Shown: positions 11,868 through 21,830 of the stretch, piece by piece
Layout of the letters: each line of letters begins with the position of its first letter
Numbering within the stretch: the first letter of the stretch is position 1
NCBI RefSeq assembly: GCF_020497125.1
Contig: NC_059073.1
Coordinates: 139,633,012 to 139,697,011, forward strand
DNA from: Mauremys mutica
Lineage: Eukaryota; Chordata; Testudines; Geoemydidae
Length of the DNA stretch: 64,000 bases
Reading direction: 5' to 3'
The notes under the pieces: generated by a model
Told to the model about the DNA's origin: nothing
What the model saw: only the letters and a program-made list of their open reading frames with translations
Database searches by the model: none
Program-made: the position numbers and the translations under genes

Positions 11868-12180
11868 ACAGTAGTTTGCATTTATAGAACCTTTCATCTG
11901 AGGATTGCAAAGCATTTTAAAACACATATATTGATGCCCCAGAACAGCCCTGTGAGAGGGACAAATGTAATTATGCCTGAATTAGAGATTAATATTTACA
12001 TTACAGTTGAGTTTATAGGCTTCACCAAAGCATGGGGTCCCATTGTAATAGGCACGCCATATACATAGTGAGACAATTCCCATCCCCAAAAAGCTTACAA
12101 TCCAAATAGACAAGACAAAGAATGGGAGAATAGAAATATTATCCTCATTATACAGGTATGCCATTGAGACACAGTCATGT
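11868..12180 (-). repeat. MIR-like SINE sequences, minus strand
   Basis: The plus strand reads 'ttgcatttatagaaccttt', 'gcaaagcattttaaaac' and then 'aagcttacaatccaaatag' and 'ttatcctcattatacagg'. These are reverse complements of SINE tail segments seen elsewhere in the window. There may be two adjacent copies. A possible remaining head piece lies at 12500-12595 ('tgaacctagctctcctgatt'). Confidence 0.5.
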
Positions 12181-12354
12181 ATGCTTTGTCCCCCAGCTGG
12201 AACAGACGGAAGAGTGGGCAGAGCTGGAAGTGCCTTTGCCCAAACATGGCAGCTTGAAACCACTTCCACACAATCATCTAGGAAGGACAGACAAGTTCTC
12301 CCACAAGACACCACAAACCAATTCCTAGAGCAAGGTGCTAAAGACCCTCAGATA

Positions 12355-12500
12355 TGCACCCAGAAATCCAAGGGGAAAAACACATGTAGCTGCAGTGCTA
12401 GTTGTAGACACTGGTGCAGCTTTGCAGTGCTGGGTTGGCTAACATGTGACCAAGCCAGGACGTGGGCACACACCCAGTGTAGATGTATCTTCAGTGACTC
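12355..12500. mobile_element. possible small DNA-transposon fragment
   Basis: It contains 'gtagctgcagtgctagttgt', 'gcagctttgcagtgctggg' and ends near 'cagtgtagatgtatcttcag'. That end resembles the 'gtctatacc'/'tgtagac' termini seen at 26868 and 47182. The boundaries and class are uncertain. Confidence 0.3.
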
Positions 12501-12757
12501 ACCCATGGTTGCACCGGGAGGTTCTGGCAAAGCTGAAAATTGAACCTAGCTCTCCTGATTCCCAGTCCTGTGCTTACCCACAATATGTTTCTTCCTCTCT
12601 AGATCACTTGTCTTTCTTTGGCATGATGTAAGTACTTTCTGAACCCACAGTACTAGCCAAGGAAAAGGAAACCCACCCTCTTTTAGTCTATCAGCAACTC
12701 TGCCTTGCAAAAAATAAAACTGAGCAGAAAATTTTCAATGTCTAAGATATTACATAC

Positions 12758-12949
12758 AATAACCAGTAACCCGAGAATACATATAATAATCTAATTGCAC
12801 TGTCTGGAGTTCTGCACTCGGCAATAGTTGAGTAAAGCCAATGTAAGAAAATAATTGGTCTTTTCTTATCTCTTTCTGAAGTTTCTTTAAGCAAACAGAT
12901 TGTAAAAGAATCAATAGTTCCTCTCTTTTCTTTTGTTCAGAAAAAATAT
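12758..12949 (-). pseudogene. exon-like open segment, gene unknown
   Basis: On the minus strand a 192-bp segment (64 codons) is open between a reasonable splice acceptor (pyrimidine-rich stretch ending 'ttcttaaag' at 12950) and a GTATGT donor (12752-12757). The peptide is helix-prone and rich in Lys, Glu and Leu (e.g. 'KKREELLILLQSVCLKKLQK') and does not look like a mobile-element protein. Similar exon-like segments lie upstream on the same strand (13849-13921, 14012-14269). I do not recognise the protein. Chance is a real alternative, since AT-rich DNA can give open frames of this length. It could be an exon or a decayed exon of one gene. Confidence 0.25.
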
Positions 12950-13329
12950 CTTTAAGAAGTTGAGAAGCACAATGTACCAAACAGCTTTAGCCTCTCCAAG
13001 ATGTAATAACGAGAGACCTTCAAGGTGTGGAAGTGGGAGACACAGCAAAAAAGGTGAACCTGTATCTGAATAGTGCAATGCCCAGAATTAAGTATTTCAC
13101 CCTTATTCTGCTGTGCATGCGATCTGCATCATCATTCCCTGTTCTCCTGCTAGTTCAGGGGGACTGCCGGTTGCCCCTTATACTGGGTTTGTGGCAACTC
13201 CGTGTTCTAGCCACGTGTTTCCAAAGTATGGTGCAGGAGCTTGCTGTTCCAGCCATTCACATCACAACATTTTAAGAAGGTGGGGTACATAAACCAATAA
13301 ATGTGGGAGTTGCTATTCCATCCCTTCAT

Positions 13330-13530
13330 TGCTGTACAACTCAGTTCCCCACCTGTAAAATGGGGATAAGAATACATTCTTTCTCCTGCCCTTCATTTGC
13401 CTTGACTGTTCAGACTGTGAGCTCTTTGGGGCAGGGACTGTCTCACTGCATGATGTACAGTGTTCAGCACAACAGGCCCCCTCCTCTCCAATGGGGTCAC
13501 TCGGTGCTGGAGTAATACAAATAATAAATG
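13330..13530 (+). repeat. MIR-like SINE, 3' two-thirds
   Basis: It shows 'cctgtaaaatggggataaga', 'gactgtgagctctttggggc', 'agggactgtctca' and a tail with 'ggagtaatacaaataataa'. The head is degraded. Confidence 0.75.
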
Positions 13531-13848
13531 CTTCCACTTGTCTCCGTGGCTGTAGAAAAGTGCTTAAGCCCCTTCAAAATTTAAGAACTGCATTAATAAA
13601 TAATGGGAACACTGAGTTTAGAACAGATGCCTCTTTCTCCCACTGTATTAAAAGCAGACAAATTTAGTTGTGATATAAAACAACTCATTAATGTGGTATT
13701 CAACTGCTATGGTATCTTTTTTTTTTAAACTTAAACCCAACAAATAAAAAAAAAATTGTCTGTACCTCTGCTAGCTCTGTGCTGTCTCAGGTGTAGACCT
13801 CTGTCTAAAGGGCTAGTCTTCAGAAATCAAAGGTTCAATCCTACAAAC

Positions 13849-13921
13849 CCTTCTCATTCTTTGGATGATGGGTTATAGATTTTTGTCTCTGATCTCCCAT
13901 TGCTGGTTTCTTGATTTGCAT
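13849..13921 (-). pseudogene. exon-like open segment, gene unknown
   Basis: The minus strand has a strong acceptor, 'tttttattttcag' (ending at 13922), followed by 73 bp open in one frame. A weak GTTTGT donor follows. It is short and the donor is poor, so coding status is speculative. It is listed because it lies between two other exon-like segments on the same strand. Confidence 0.15.
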
Positions 13922-14011
13922 CTGAAAATAAAAAGCTTTCCATTAACAACAATAATAAAAATGAAGCAGGGTATAAATCTCAATTCATTGTTTACCATCA
14001 GTACAAAATCT

Positions 14012-14269
14012 TTAAACCCATGCCTGGTGTATTGAGTTAATGGACGGCGGGTTTATAGGAAGGGGAGAATATTGCCAGAAATATTCCTGAGTTTGTTCCA
14101 CCTCTAAAAGCATTGATTTAATTAATTTCTCTTCATCATCAGCAGAAAGCATGGATCTAATTGCAAGCTCAGAAATATCAGTTGTCCAAGTGATTGGATA
14201 GTCGTTAGAGATGAAAGGGAGAAAACAAGGCATTGATGGAGCTCTGCCTCATTGTTTCATCTTGTGAAG
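14012..14269 (-). pseudogene. exon-like open segment with acidic peptide, gene unknown
   Basis: The minus-strand frame 14233-14012 encodes 73 residues with a coherent acidic helical section ('LSADDEEKLIKSMLLEVEQT') and proline-rich end, unlike the repeat proteins in the window. An acceptor-like 'ttcctacag' precedes 14269, but from there the same frame meets a TGA. A second frame is open over the first part, so a frameshift would be needed. No good donor follows. This fits either chance or a decayed exon of an unknown gene. Confidence 0.2.
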
Positions 14270-14454
14270 CTGTAGGAAATTGGCTACAAAGTAATAAAAA
14301 AAATTAAAACACATAAAACTTTGTAAAAGTAACAAGGAAGGGCCTGCGTTAAACACACATAAGCAAGAAGATAGTGAGAAGACTAATATATCAAAGATTT
14401 AGGGTCAAAGCCAATGCCCATTGAAATCAGTGGGATAGTGATATACTTAGTCAC

Positions 14455-14575
14455 AGCATGTTATTCAGCCACTAGATGTCGCCATATAACATATAGTGTT
14501 CCAGGTAAACAAAGGGGCCAAAGCTGGAACTCAAGCTGTATGGAAACCTCTCTGCTTGTGGTTCTAGCACCTGGA
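14455..14575 (+). repeat. interspersed repeat copy shared with 39960-40090
   Basis: It has 'ttcagccactagatgtcgc', then 'aaagctggaactcaagctgt' and 'atggaaacctctctgcttg'. The same ordered words occur at 39960-40090 ('ttcagtcgctagatgtctg', 'aaagctggaactcaaggtgt', 'gtggaaacttctttgtctg'). The family is unknown. Confidence 0.55.
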
Positions 14576-14637
14576 GGCTCCATCTGGGATCAGGGTTCAT
14601 TTTATTATCTGCCCAACAAAGACGACACTATTGACAG

Positions 14638-14885
14638 CCGCATAGTCCAGTGGATTTTGCACTGATCTAGAACTTGGGAGATCTGGGTTCTCTGCCCCAA
14701 TTTGCAGTGAGATCTTGGGAAAGTCACTTCACCCCTGTATGCCTGTTTTCCCTTTCACCATTTGTCTTGTCTATTTAGACAGTATAGGGTCTTTGAGGCA
14801 GGGAGTCTCTGGCACTTTTTAGTCAGCACCTAGCACAACAGGGTCTTGGCTAGGGCCTCTAGGTGCTACTCAAATAATGATCTAG
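14638..14885 (+). repeat. tRNA-derived MIR-like SINE, near full length
   Basis: It has a tRNA-like head 'gcatagtccagtggattttg' with 'gggttctctgcccc', a core 'cttgggaaagtcacttcacc' and the tail 'cagcacctagcacaacaggg' plus 'ctctaggtgctactcaaata'. A pol III-type promoter is inferred from the head. Confidence 0.8.
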
Positions 14886-15565
14886 GATGCAGACCAGTAG
14901 ATAAGGACACAAACAGGCAGTGGGAGAGCAGACAAAGTAACAGGGGAGGCAGGTGTGCTTGCATAAGTTTTTAGTCACAGTGGTGTCAGGCACAGGTGGC
15001 AGCCATCCTAACTTCTAAATGTAATAGATTAGATGGAAAATAATGCCTGCACCAAATATTTCCCCTTAGGGGATTGGTATCTCTTAGGAAAGCATTTCCC
15101 AGTAATTAGCACCTGTGCCTTGTAAAAATCAGAGCTTGGCATGCTTTCTAAAACAGGGATGCAGGAAGTTCTGCTCACTTCCATTTTTCTCAGTGTCAAA
15201 ATGTCACCGCTTCTGCAGTCAGCAAACAGCTCAGGAGCAGCGTCTCCCACTGAGGGTTGCTGCAGCAACGCCAAGCTCTGGCTTCAAACTAGGGGGTGGC
15301 AAATGTTGAAACAAGAGCGGATCCCAGACAAGTGGCAACATCTGCCTCTTAATGATGTAGTGGCGTAAGCAGCCATGGCATCGGTTCCCTTCCCAGAGAA
15401 CCAAGCTGCACTGTGCAAAGCGTGGTGCATGCCAAATTAGTTCTAAGATCCCAACAATCAGAAGCATACACACATTACTGCTTAGAGGAAGTGGGGGACA
15501 ATAACAAATGTTTTTCAATGAAGCTAATGCACGCAGATAGCCTACTTACTGGCGCTTCCATCGAT
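14886..15565. other. non-coding stretch, nothing recognised
   Basis: No repeat or gene was recognised. Overlapping open frames on both strands lack family motifs. Confidence 0.3.
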
Positions 15566-15569
15566 TAAT

Positions 15570-16243
15570 AGATTCTAAGGCCAGAAGGGAATGTTGTGAT
15601 TACCTAGTCTGATCTCCCACATAGTACAAGATAGAGAACTCCCCCTAAATAATTCCTAGAGCAAAAACGTGTCAGTGATGGAGAAGCCACCAAGACCCGC
15701 GGTAAATTGTTCCAATGATTAATTACACACACCGTCAAAAATTATGCCTTATTTCCAGTCTGAATTTGTCTAGTTTCAACTTCCAGACATTGGATTATCT
15801 CTGTTAGACTGAAGAGTCCATAGGTACTTATAGACTGTAATCAAGTCACCCCATAACCTTCTCTTTGTTAAGCTAAATAGATGGAGCTCCTTGAGTCTAT
15901 CACTATAAGGCATGTTTTATAATCCTTTAATCATTTTCATGGCTCTTCTCTGAACCCTCTTCAATTTATCAGCTTCTTTCTTGAATTGTGGGCACCAGAA
16001 CTGGATAAAATATTCCAGTGCTGAATACAGTGTCAGAGCTCACGCTCAGCTGATTATCCTTGACAACCCCCAAATCTTTTTCAGAGTCATTATTTTCCAG
16101 GACAGAGTCCCCCCATCCTGTAAGTATGGTTGACGTTCTTTGTTCCTAGATGTGTTCATTTATATTTAGTTATATTAAAATGCATATTGTTTGCACTCAA
16201 TTTACCAAGTGACCTGTCCTCTATGTTATTTACCACTCCCCCA
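15570..16243 (-). mobile_element. old CR1 LINE, distal part (split copy)
   Basis: The minus-strand copy starts at its 3' side with 'agattctaaggccagaaggg' on the plus strand. It continues through 'tggctcttctctgaaccctc' and 'attatccttgacaacccc' and stops at 'ttaccactcccccac'. The remainder resumes at about 19019 with 'tgtgtcatctgcaaacttta', which follows directly in this CR1 subfamily. Many substitutions and no open frame mark it as old. It is the outermost element of a four-level nest. Confidence 0.75.
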
Positions 16244-16245
16244 CG

Positions 16246-16499
16246 TGATGCTGGCAGATCAGGTGCCAGCTCATGCCCAGGCTCCTAGGCCACAACTGAC
16301 ATTGAGAAATGCATAGTTTGAAACCCATCTGGCTCATCTGCATGTTAGTATTGTTAAAATAGTTATGTTTTTACGAATGTGTTTAGTCTTTATGAAATGC
16401 TTGTAGGATGCCGCATGTATTAATCTCACTTATACATATCTGTACACCATGTTATAGGGTGATATTAAGTGTTGGTATTGTAATTCTCTGTAACTGGTA
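16246..16499 (+). mobile_element. LTR-like element, 5' part (split by CR1)
   Basis: It starts 'tgatgctggcagatcaggtg' immediately where the old CR1 breaks off. It continues to 'ttctctgtaactggtag', where a CR1 interrupts it. The other part is 18199-19013. Together they make about 1.07 kb with TG...CA ends and a polyadenylation signal, so I read it as an LTR of an endogenous retrovirus or LTR retrotransposon. I could not find a clean target duplication. Confidence 0.45.
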
Positions 16500-17194
16500 G
16501 TGATCAATGGTTCCATGTCTAGTTGGCAGCCGGTATCAAGTGGAGTGCCCCAAGGGTCGGTGCTGGGGCCGGTTTTGTTCAATATCTTCATTAACGATCT
16601 GGAGGATGGTGTGGACTGCACCCTTAGCAAGTTTGCAGATGACACTAAACTGGGAGGAGTGGTTGATACGCTGGAGGGTAGGGATAGGATACAGAGGGAC
16701 CTAGATAAATTAGAGGATTGGGCCAAAAGAAATATGATGAGGTTCAACAAGGACAAGTGCAGAGTCCTGCATTTAGGATGGAAGAATCCCATGCACTGCT
16801 ATAGACTAGGGACCGAATGGCTGGGCAGCAGTTCTGCAGAAAGGGACCTAGGTGTTACGGTGGACGAAAAGCTGAATATGAGTCAACAGTGTGCCCTTGT
16901 TGCCAAGAAGGCTAATGGCATTTTGGGTTGTATAAGTAGGGGCATTTCCAGCAGATCGAGGGATGTGATCATTCCCCTCTATTCAGCATTGGTGAGGCCT
17001 CATCTGGAGTACTGTGTCCAGTTTTGGGCCCCACACTACAAGAAGGATGTGGATAAAGTGGAGAGAGTCCAGCGGAGGGCAACAAAAATGATTAGGGGGC
17101 TGGAGCACATGACTTATGAGGAGAGGCTGAGGGAACTGGGATTGTTTAGTCTGCAGAAAAGAAGAATGAGGGGAGATTTGATAGCTGCTTTCAA

Positions 17195-17864
17195 CAGGGC
17201 CGCCCAGAGGATTCTGGGGGCCCAGGGTCTTCGGCGGCGGGGGGCCCTTCCGTTCCGGGACCCGCCGCCGAAGTGCCCCGAAGACCCGCGGCGGGAGCCC
17301 CCCCCCGCCAAATTACCGCCGAAGCGGGACCCGCCGCCGAAGCGCAGCCCGGTCTTCGGCGGTAATTCGGCGGAGGGGGGCCCCCGCCGCGGGTCTTCGG
17401 GGCACTTCGGCGGCGGCTCCCGGAACGGAAGGGGCCCCCCGGCGCTGAAGACCGGGCTGCGCTTCGGCGGTGGGTCCCGCTTCCCCCCCCGCCCCGGCCC
17501 CAGCCTCTTACCCCCGGCTCCCTCCTCACCTGGAGCCTCAGCGCCTCGCCGGAACAGCCGCAGCGTGTTGCCGGTGGGGCCTAAGCCCCACCCCGCTCAG
17601 AGCTGCGTGGTGAGGGGGCGGGGCTGGGAGCTCCACGCCTAGCGGAGGCAGCTGAGCTCAGCCCGGAGCTCCCAGCCCCGCCCCTCACCACGCGGCTCGG
17701 AGGGGGCGGGGCTCAGGGGTCCCGGCGGAGATTCGGCGCTTGATGCGCTGAGGCTCCAGGAGAGGGGCGGAGGCAGGAGCCTCCGCTGTTCTCTTGGGGG
17801 CCCCTGCGGAGCCCGGGGCCCGGGGCAAATTGCCCCCTTTGCCCCCCCCCTCTGGGCGGCCCTG
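17195..17864. mobile_element. non-autonomous hAT transposon, GC-rich, nested in CR1
   Basis: The 670-bp element has 16-bp perfect terminal inverted repeats (CAGGGCCGCCCAGAGG and its exact inverse) and is flanked by a perfect 8-bp duplication, gctttcaa (17187-17194 and 17865-17872). An 8-bp duplication and CAGGG ends are the hAT signature. CR1 sequence is continuous across it once the insert and one duplication are removed. It is extremely GC- and CpG-rich and contains two long internal inverted repeats. No transposase is present. Confidence 0.93.
17245..17432. repeat. internal inverted repeat of the GC-rich hAT element
   Basis: An arm of about 49 bp near 17247-17295 ('ccgttccgggacccgccg...') recurs in reverse complement at about 17383-17431 ('...cggctcccggaacgg') with about one mismatch. 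A second inverted pair, of about 23 bp per arm, lies near 17609-17692 ('gggcggggctgggagctcc' and inverse). These could fold into strong hairpins. Confidence 0.8.
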
Positions 17865-18199
17865 GCTTTCAACTACCTGAAAGGGGGTTCCAAAGAGGAT
17901 GGATCTAGACTGTTCTCAGTGGTAGAAGATGACAGAACAAGGAGTAATGGTCTCAAGTTGCAGTGGGGGAGGTTTAGGTTGGATATTACGAAAAACTTTT
18001 TCACTAGTAGGGTGGTGAAGAACTGGAATGGGTTACCTAGGGAGGTGGTGGAATCTCCTTCCTTAGAGGTTTTTAAGGTCAGGCTTGATAAAGCCCTGGC
18101 TGGGATAATTTAGTTGGGATTGGTCCTGCTTTGAGCAGGGGGTTGGACTAGATGACCTCCTGAGGTCCCTTCCAACCCTGAGATTCTATGATTCTATGA

Positions 18200-19013
18200 A
18201 CTGTGTAACTCACCAAAGAGGAAAGAAGCCTCAGTTAATGCAGGCTTCCTACAGAAGGTGTTAGGTCCTGCACACAAGAAGGCCCATTGAAACCAAATGA
18301 GCCATTGTGAAACGATAAAGACTTTGCTGAGTGGTCACCCCACACCTATGAAGAGGAGATATACAGGTCGACTTGTCCCATCAGCTTGAAGGGAATAAAA
18401 ATCCCAGACAAGAAGGAACTGTATCTTTATACTGTTAGGACTCTGAGGGATAAGTATTACTAAGCATAAGCAAAAGATCCCCGGTTCTTGGCCTGGGTTA
18501 GCCCTGAAGAACATATAGAGATTGCTTATTCTAGAAGCGTCTACCAACTTTTGGAACCTAAGACTAACTCATTTGTGTATGTTCGTTACCTGCTTTAACC
18601 TTGTAACTAACCCTCATTTATTTTTCCTAGTTAATAAATCTTTAGTTAATTTATTATAGGATTGGCTACAAGCATTGCGTTAGATGTAGGATCCAAAGTG
18701 CAGTTGACCAAGGTAAGTGATTGGTCCTTTGGGATTAGGAGCAACCTGAAAATTATTGTGATTTTTGGTGTAAAGCAACAATCTATCACATAGGCAGGCT
18801 TACCTGGATGGCAAGATAGATCAGAGCACCAAAGCGGACTGTCTGTGACTCCATGTTAAGGCTGTTATAGTGCCAAAGGAGTTCACACTTGATAGGTGGT
18901 TGGTGAAATCTAAGTATAGAACTCACAACCAATTTGGGGTGTGTGCCCTGGTTCTTAACAGCCTGCCCTGAGATTGGTATTCATGCTCCTGAGCCACTCC
19001 AGACAACTTGACA
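18200..19013 (+). mobile_element. LTR-like element, 3' part
   Basis: It continues the element begun at 16246 after the CR1 insertion. It carries the polyadenylation signal AATAAA at 18633-18638 ('agttaataaatctttagtt') and ends around 'cagacaacttgaca', where the old CR1 resumes. The signal in plus orientation sets the strand. Confidence 0.45.
18633..18638 (+). terminator. polyadenylation signal AATAAA in the LTR-like element
   Basis: The canonical hexamer lies downstream of a T-rich stretch, in the expected place for the R region of an LTR. Use is not shown. Confidence 0.4.
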
Positions 19014-19330
19014 TTCCATTTGTGTGTCATCTGCAAACTTTATTTGTGATGATTTTATATTTTCCTACAGGTCATTGATAAGGTGTTAAATAGCATGTGG
19101 TCAAGAACCCATCCCTGCAAGACCTCACTGGAAACAGACTGTCAATGACGCTTTCTCTTTTACAGTTACATTTTGAGGGCTATCAATTAGCCAGTTTTTA
19201 ATCCATTTAATGTGTGCCATGTTAATTTTATATCGTTCTAGTTTTTTTTTTAAAATCAAAATATTGTGTGGTACCAAGTCCAATGCCTTACAGAAGTCTA
19301 CTTAGATCTACAGTTATCAAACTTGATAAA
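19014..19330 (-). mobile_element. old CR1 LINE, proximal part (split copy)
   Basis: It resumes the copy at 15570-16243: 'gtgtgtcatctgcaaactt', 'ggtcattgataaggtgtta', 'ccagtttttaatccattta', 'aatgccttacagaagtcta'. The sequence is decayed and ends near 'aacttgataa'. Confidence 0.75.
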
Positions 19331-19950
19331 CTTAAAGGAAACCCAAGATTATTCTAAATTTGATTTGTGACTGCAGGTATATGGTGGAATTTATTGTACT
19401 TTTCTCAGGACCTCTATAGAAAGGAGAGAAATTTGTCCTCAAGGGATTTTTGCCCCCCATTGTGCTAGGATCTATAATAATCTGGGAGCTGCAGGTGGAT
19501 GAAAAATAAGACCAATCTTATCTTGGTAACTTATAGTGCTAGTGAAAGGTAGATCATCTACAACCATGGAAGGTTGAAGTCCTGCTCCAGTTGTCCACAG
19601 AACATGTTTAATGTGAGCAGCAGCAGTACAACCTTCTTCACACATTCTTTCTGCCCTTGCCTCAGTACACTACTGGAGGAGAAAGCACATCTAAAAGGCG
19701 GTTCAAGACCAAGACTGATATTTAGGCTCATTCCTTGATTCAGCAGAGCATTTAAGCATGTGCTTAACGAAGTAAGCACTGATATTGATCTGGATTCAGC
19801 AAAACAATGGGACTTCAGCACACTTCACAATGTTTTGCTGAACAGGGCTCTTGGCCATTATGCCTACGTAAAGTCTGACAATGGTTAGGCAACTGGTGTG
19901 CTGAGACTCCTGCTTATATACTGACTAGCGCTGTCTCATTATTTCTTGTG
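19331..19950. other. non-coding stretch, nothing recognised
   Basis: No repeat or gene was recognised. Confidence 0.3.
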
Positions 19951-19954
19951 CTCC

Positions 19955-20140
19955 CCCATAGCTCTGTCTTTTCTTGTCATCTCTTGATTTATATTTACCT
20001 TGCCCTCTTTGGGGCAGGGACTGTATTTTGTTCTGTGTTTGTACAACACTTAGCACAATGGGCTTCTGGTCCATAACCGCTCCTTGGTACTACCACAATG
20101 CAAATAATTAATAATAAATAAAATATTACCATAAATAATT
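19955..20140 (+). repeat. MIR-like SINE, 3' half
   Basis: It shows 'ccctctttggggcagggact', 'gtttgtacaacacttagcac', 'ccttggtactaccacaatg' and an A/T-rich 'aataattaataataaat' tail. Confidence 0.75.
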
Positions 20141-20553
20141 AATAATAATAATGGCCTTAAGACTCAAGACAGATTCAGATTCTGCACATCACATAGTTCA
20201 AGGTATGTTTAGAGCCCAGTGTTGCAAGTCCATCTCTACCTAAGACATGTAGTGTGTTGACATGAACTCCTTATGCTTCCTTAAAAACTAAATACTGCAT
20301 GAGATACCAAAGTACAATACAGATTAAAAAAAACCCTGCACTATAGACTATAGTATCTTTTTGTTATATTTTAAAAGTTGCTAAATAACTCAAAAACATT
20401 TTGCAATGCAGTGATTATTGTTTGTGTCACACTGCCCTCCGTTGGACAGAATCAGAGCTAATCAAGTGTGGGTCACAAACCCTATATTGCCAGCAGTTAA
20501 CAGAGAGTCACCTTTTGGCGTGTGGTAGAGATGATCTGAGTTCTATCCCGGTA

Positions 20554-20599
20554 AAGTGGCTTTGTCGTGCAGCACTAAGTGGCTTTGGTGTGCAGCACA
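20554..20599 (+). repeat. 23-bp tandem duplication
   Basis: Two adjacent units, 'aagtggctttgtcgtgcagc' + act (20554-20576) and 'aagtggctttggtgtgcagc' + aca (20577-20599), differ at two positions. Confidence 0.85.
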
Positions 20600-20639
20600 G
20601 GAACAACTTTGAAGTCCTAGTAGCCATGGATTTGTTACA

Positions 20640-20760
20640 AGGGTCAGATTTACGAAGTTGTTTAGGCATCTAAAAAGACACATAGGTGCCTAGTGGATTT
20701 TACAAAAATGCCTAAGTGGATTAGATGCCTAAGCACCTGTGTCATTCTGGCCCAATATGT
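20640..20760. repeat. palindromic 'gtgcctaa' MITE
   Basis: 'gggtcagatttacgaag', 'ttaggcatctaaa', 'cataggtgcctagtggattt' and 'gatgcctaagcacctg' form an imperfect palindrome related to the elements at 9344-9422 and 30800-30990. Confidence 0.5.
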
Positions 20761-21830
20761 TTTTTCCTCCCAAATGAACAGAATCAAGATAGATCTGATA
20801 AACTATTTTAGTGGGTACATTATTTGAATACGGAGAACAGAGATTGGTTTTTAATGAGGTACTTAATTTTCTGAAAGAAGCCTGTTTTTTCCCCAGTTAC
20901 TTTGATTACAACCACTTCTCTGATCCTAACCAGTTCCTGATTCACAAATTACTTAAAATTATTCTTTGGGTATGTAAAGCAATTGATTTTTTATTTATTT
21001 TATTTTGCACAACCTAATTTTGCTTGCTTGCTGAAAGTAACCTTTGAAAAAGATCAGACGTTTTGTTGTTACTTTTTGGTCAGCAAAGTGAAATCTTCTC
21101 TTTGGGGAAAAAAAGAAGAATGCAATTATTTTGTGCTAATGATCACAACAAAGAAGAATCCCTTTGTAATGGGGAGGTGAGCCACTGATCCCTCAAGACT
21201 GCAGTGTCTCCAAACACAGTATTACTACTGCAATTCTGAACTGATTTCCATGATTGTATCAGTGTAAAAATGATAAAGACTGGGGTAATTTCTTGGCTAG
21301 TAACAACATGTATTGTTCTGCATGCCATCTGTCTGTGATTATATAGCATCTATCACTGTGTGATTGAAGAGGCTCTTAGTGCTAAGAAAAGGAAATCAAA
21401 TTTCATGCTTCAGGGCCTGGGATGATTGCTGCAGGGGGTCAGGAAGCCTTGTCTCCACTAAAAATAAAACCAGTATCCATATTTCAGCAACAGAACAGCT
21501 GCAGTGATGGTACAAAAAGCTAGTATACACAGACCCAGAGCAGTAGTTTGAGACCTGGTGTTAAAACCACCTGACGCCACCTACACTTGCAGTTTAGCAC
21601 AAGTTCAGTTGCAGTGTTGCTACTGATTGCTGAAGACAAAGTATTCATTCTGTTAGTTAAGATGCAGCTTGTGTGTATAACTTTATGGCTCAGCTGGGGA
21701 GGTGCATTATGGGGGAAACTCACCTCTCTCTGAAACATCAGGGACTGGTCACACTGGAGATGGGACTGACAAATAAATTGATCTGATATGACAGCCTTTA
21801 ACTCTTTAATTAGATACACACACGCAGTGT
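20761..21830. other. non-coding stretch, possible transposon remnant at 21420-21640
   Basis: It is mostly unrecognised AT-rich DNA. From 21420, 'ccttgtctccact' and later 'gcagtttagcacaagttcag' and 'gcagtgttgctact' resemble ends and cores of TIR elements in this genome, but no inverted pair could be fixed. Confidence 0.3.

Larger units (their letters stand above)
16500..18113 (+). pseudogene. CR1 ORF2 C-terminal part (reverse transcriptase), disrupted
   Basis: This is the C-terminal part of the CR1 reverse transcriptase, the enzyme that copies CR1 RNA at the nicked target. The frame opens inside the polymerase. It shows '[12 protein letters not shown]' (residues 13-24) and the catalytic motif FADD (residues 45-48). 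The thumb-like tail follows ('[15 protein letters not shown]', '[10 protein letters not shown]', '[17 protein letters not shown]'). After about residue 231 (17194) the frame runs into the hAT insertion and reads its GC-rich DNA for about 149 further residues, to 17642. The true C-terminus resumes at 17873 ('[15 protein letters not shown]', '[17 protein letters not shown]') and stops at 18113. The N-terminal endonuclease is missing by 5' truncation. Confidence 0.9.
16500..18199 (+). mobile_element. CR1 LINE, 5'-truncated, interrupted by a hAT element
   Basis: It covers the RT 3' half and the 3' UTR and ends in 'gattctatgattctatga', the hallmark of CR1 3' termini. It is broken at 17195-17864 by a GC-rich hAT element, after which CR1 resumes at 'tacctgaaaggggg'. 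It is itself inserted in an LTR-like element. The reading frame is well preserved on both sides, so this copy is young compared with the others in the window. Confidence 0.93.

Noticed and set aside
18200..19013. Host gene terminal exon based on AATAAA
   Set aside because: The sequence is continuous with the LTR-like segment at 16246 across the CR1, and no open frame leads into it.
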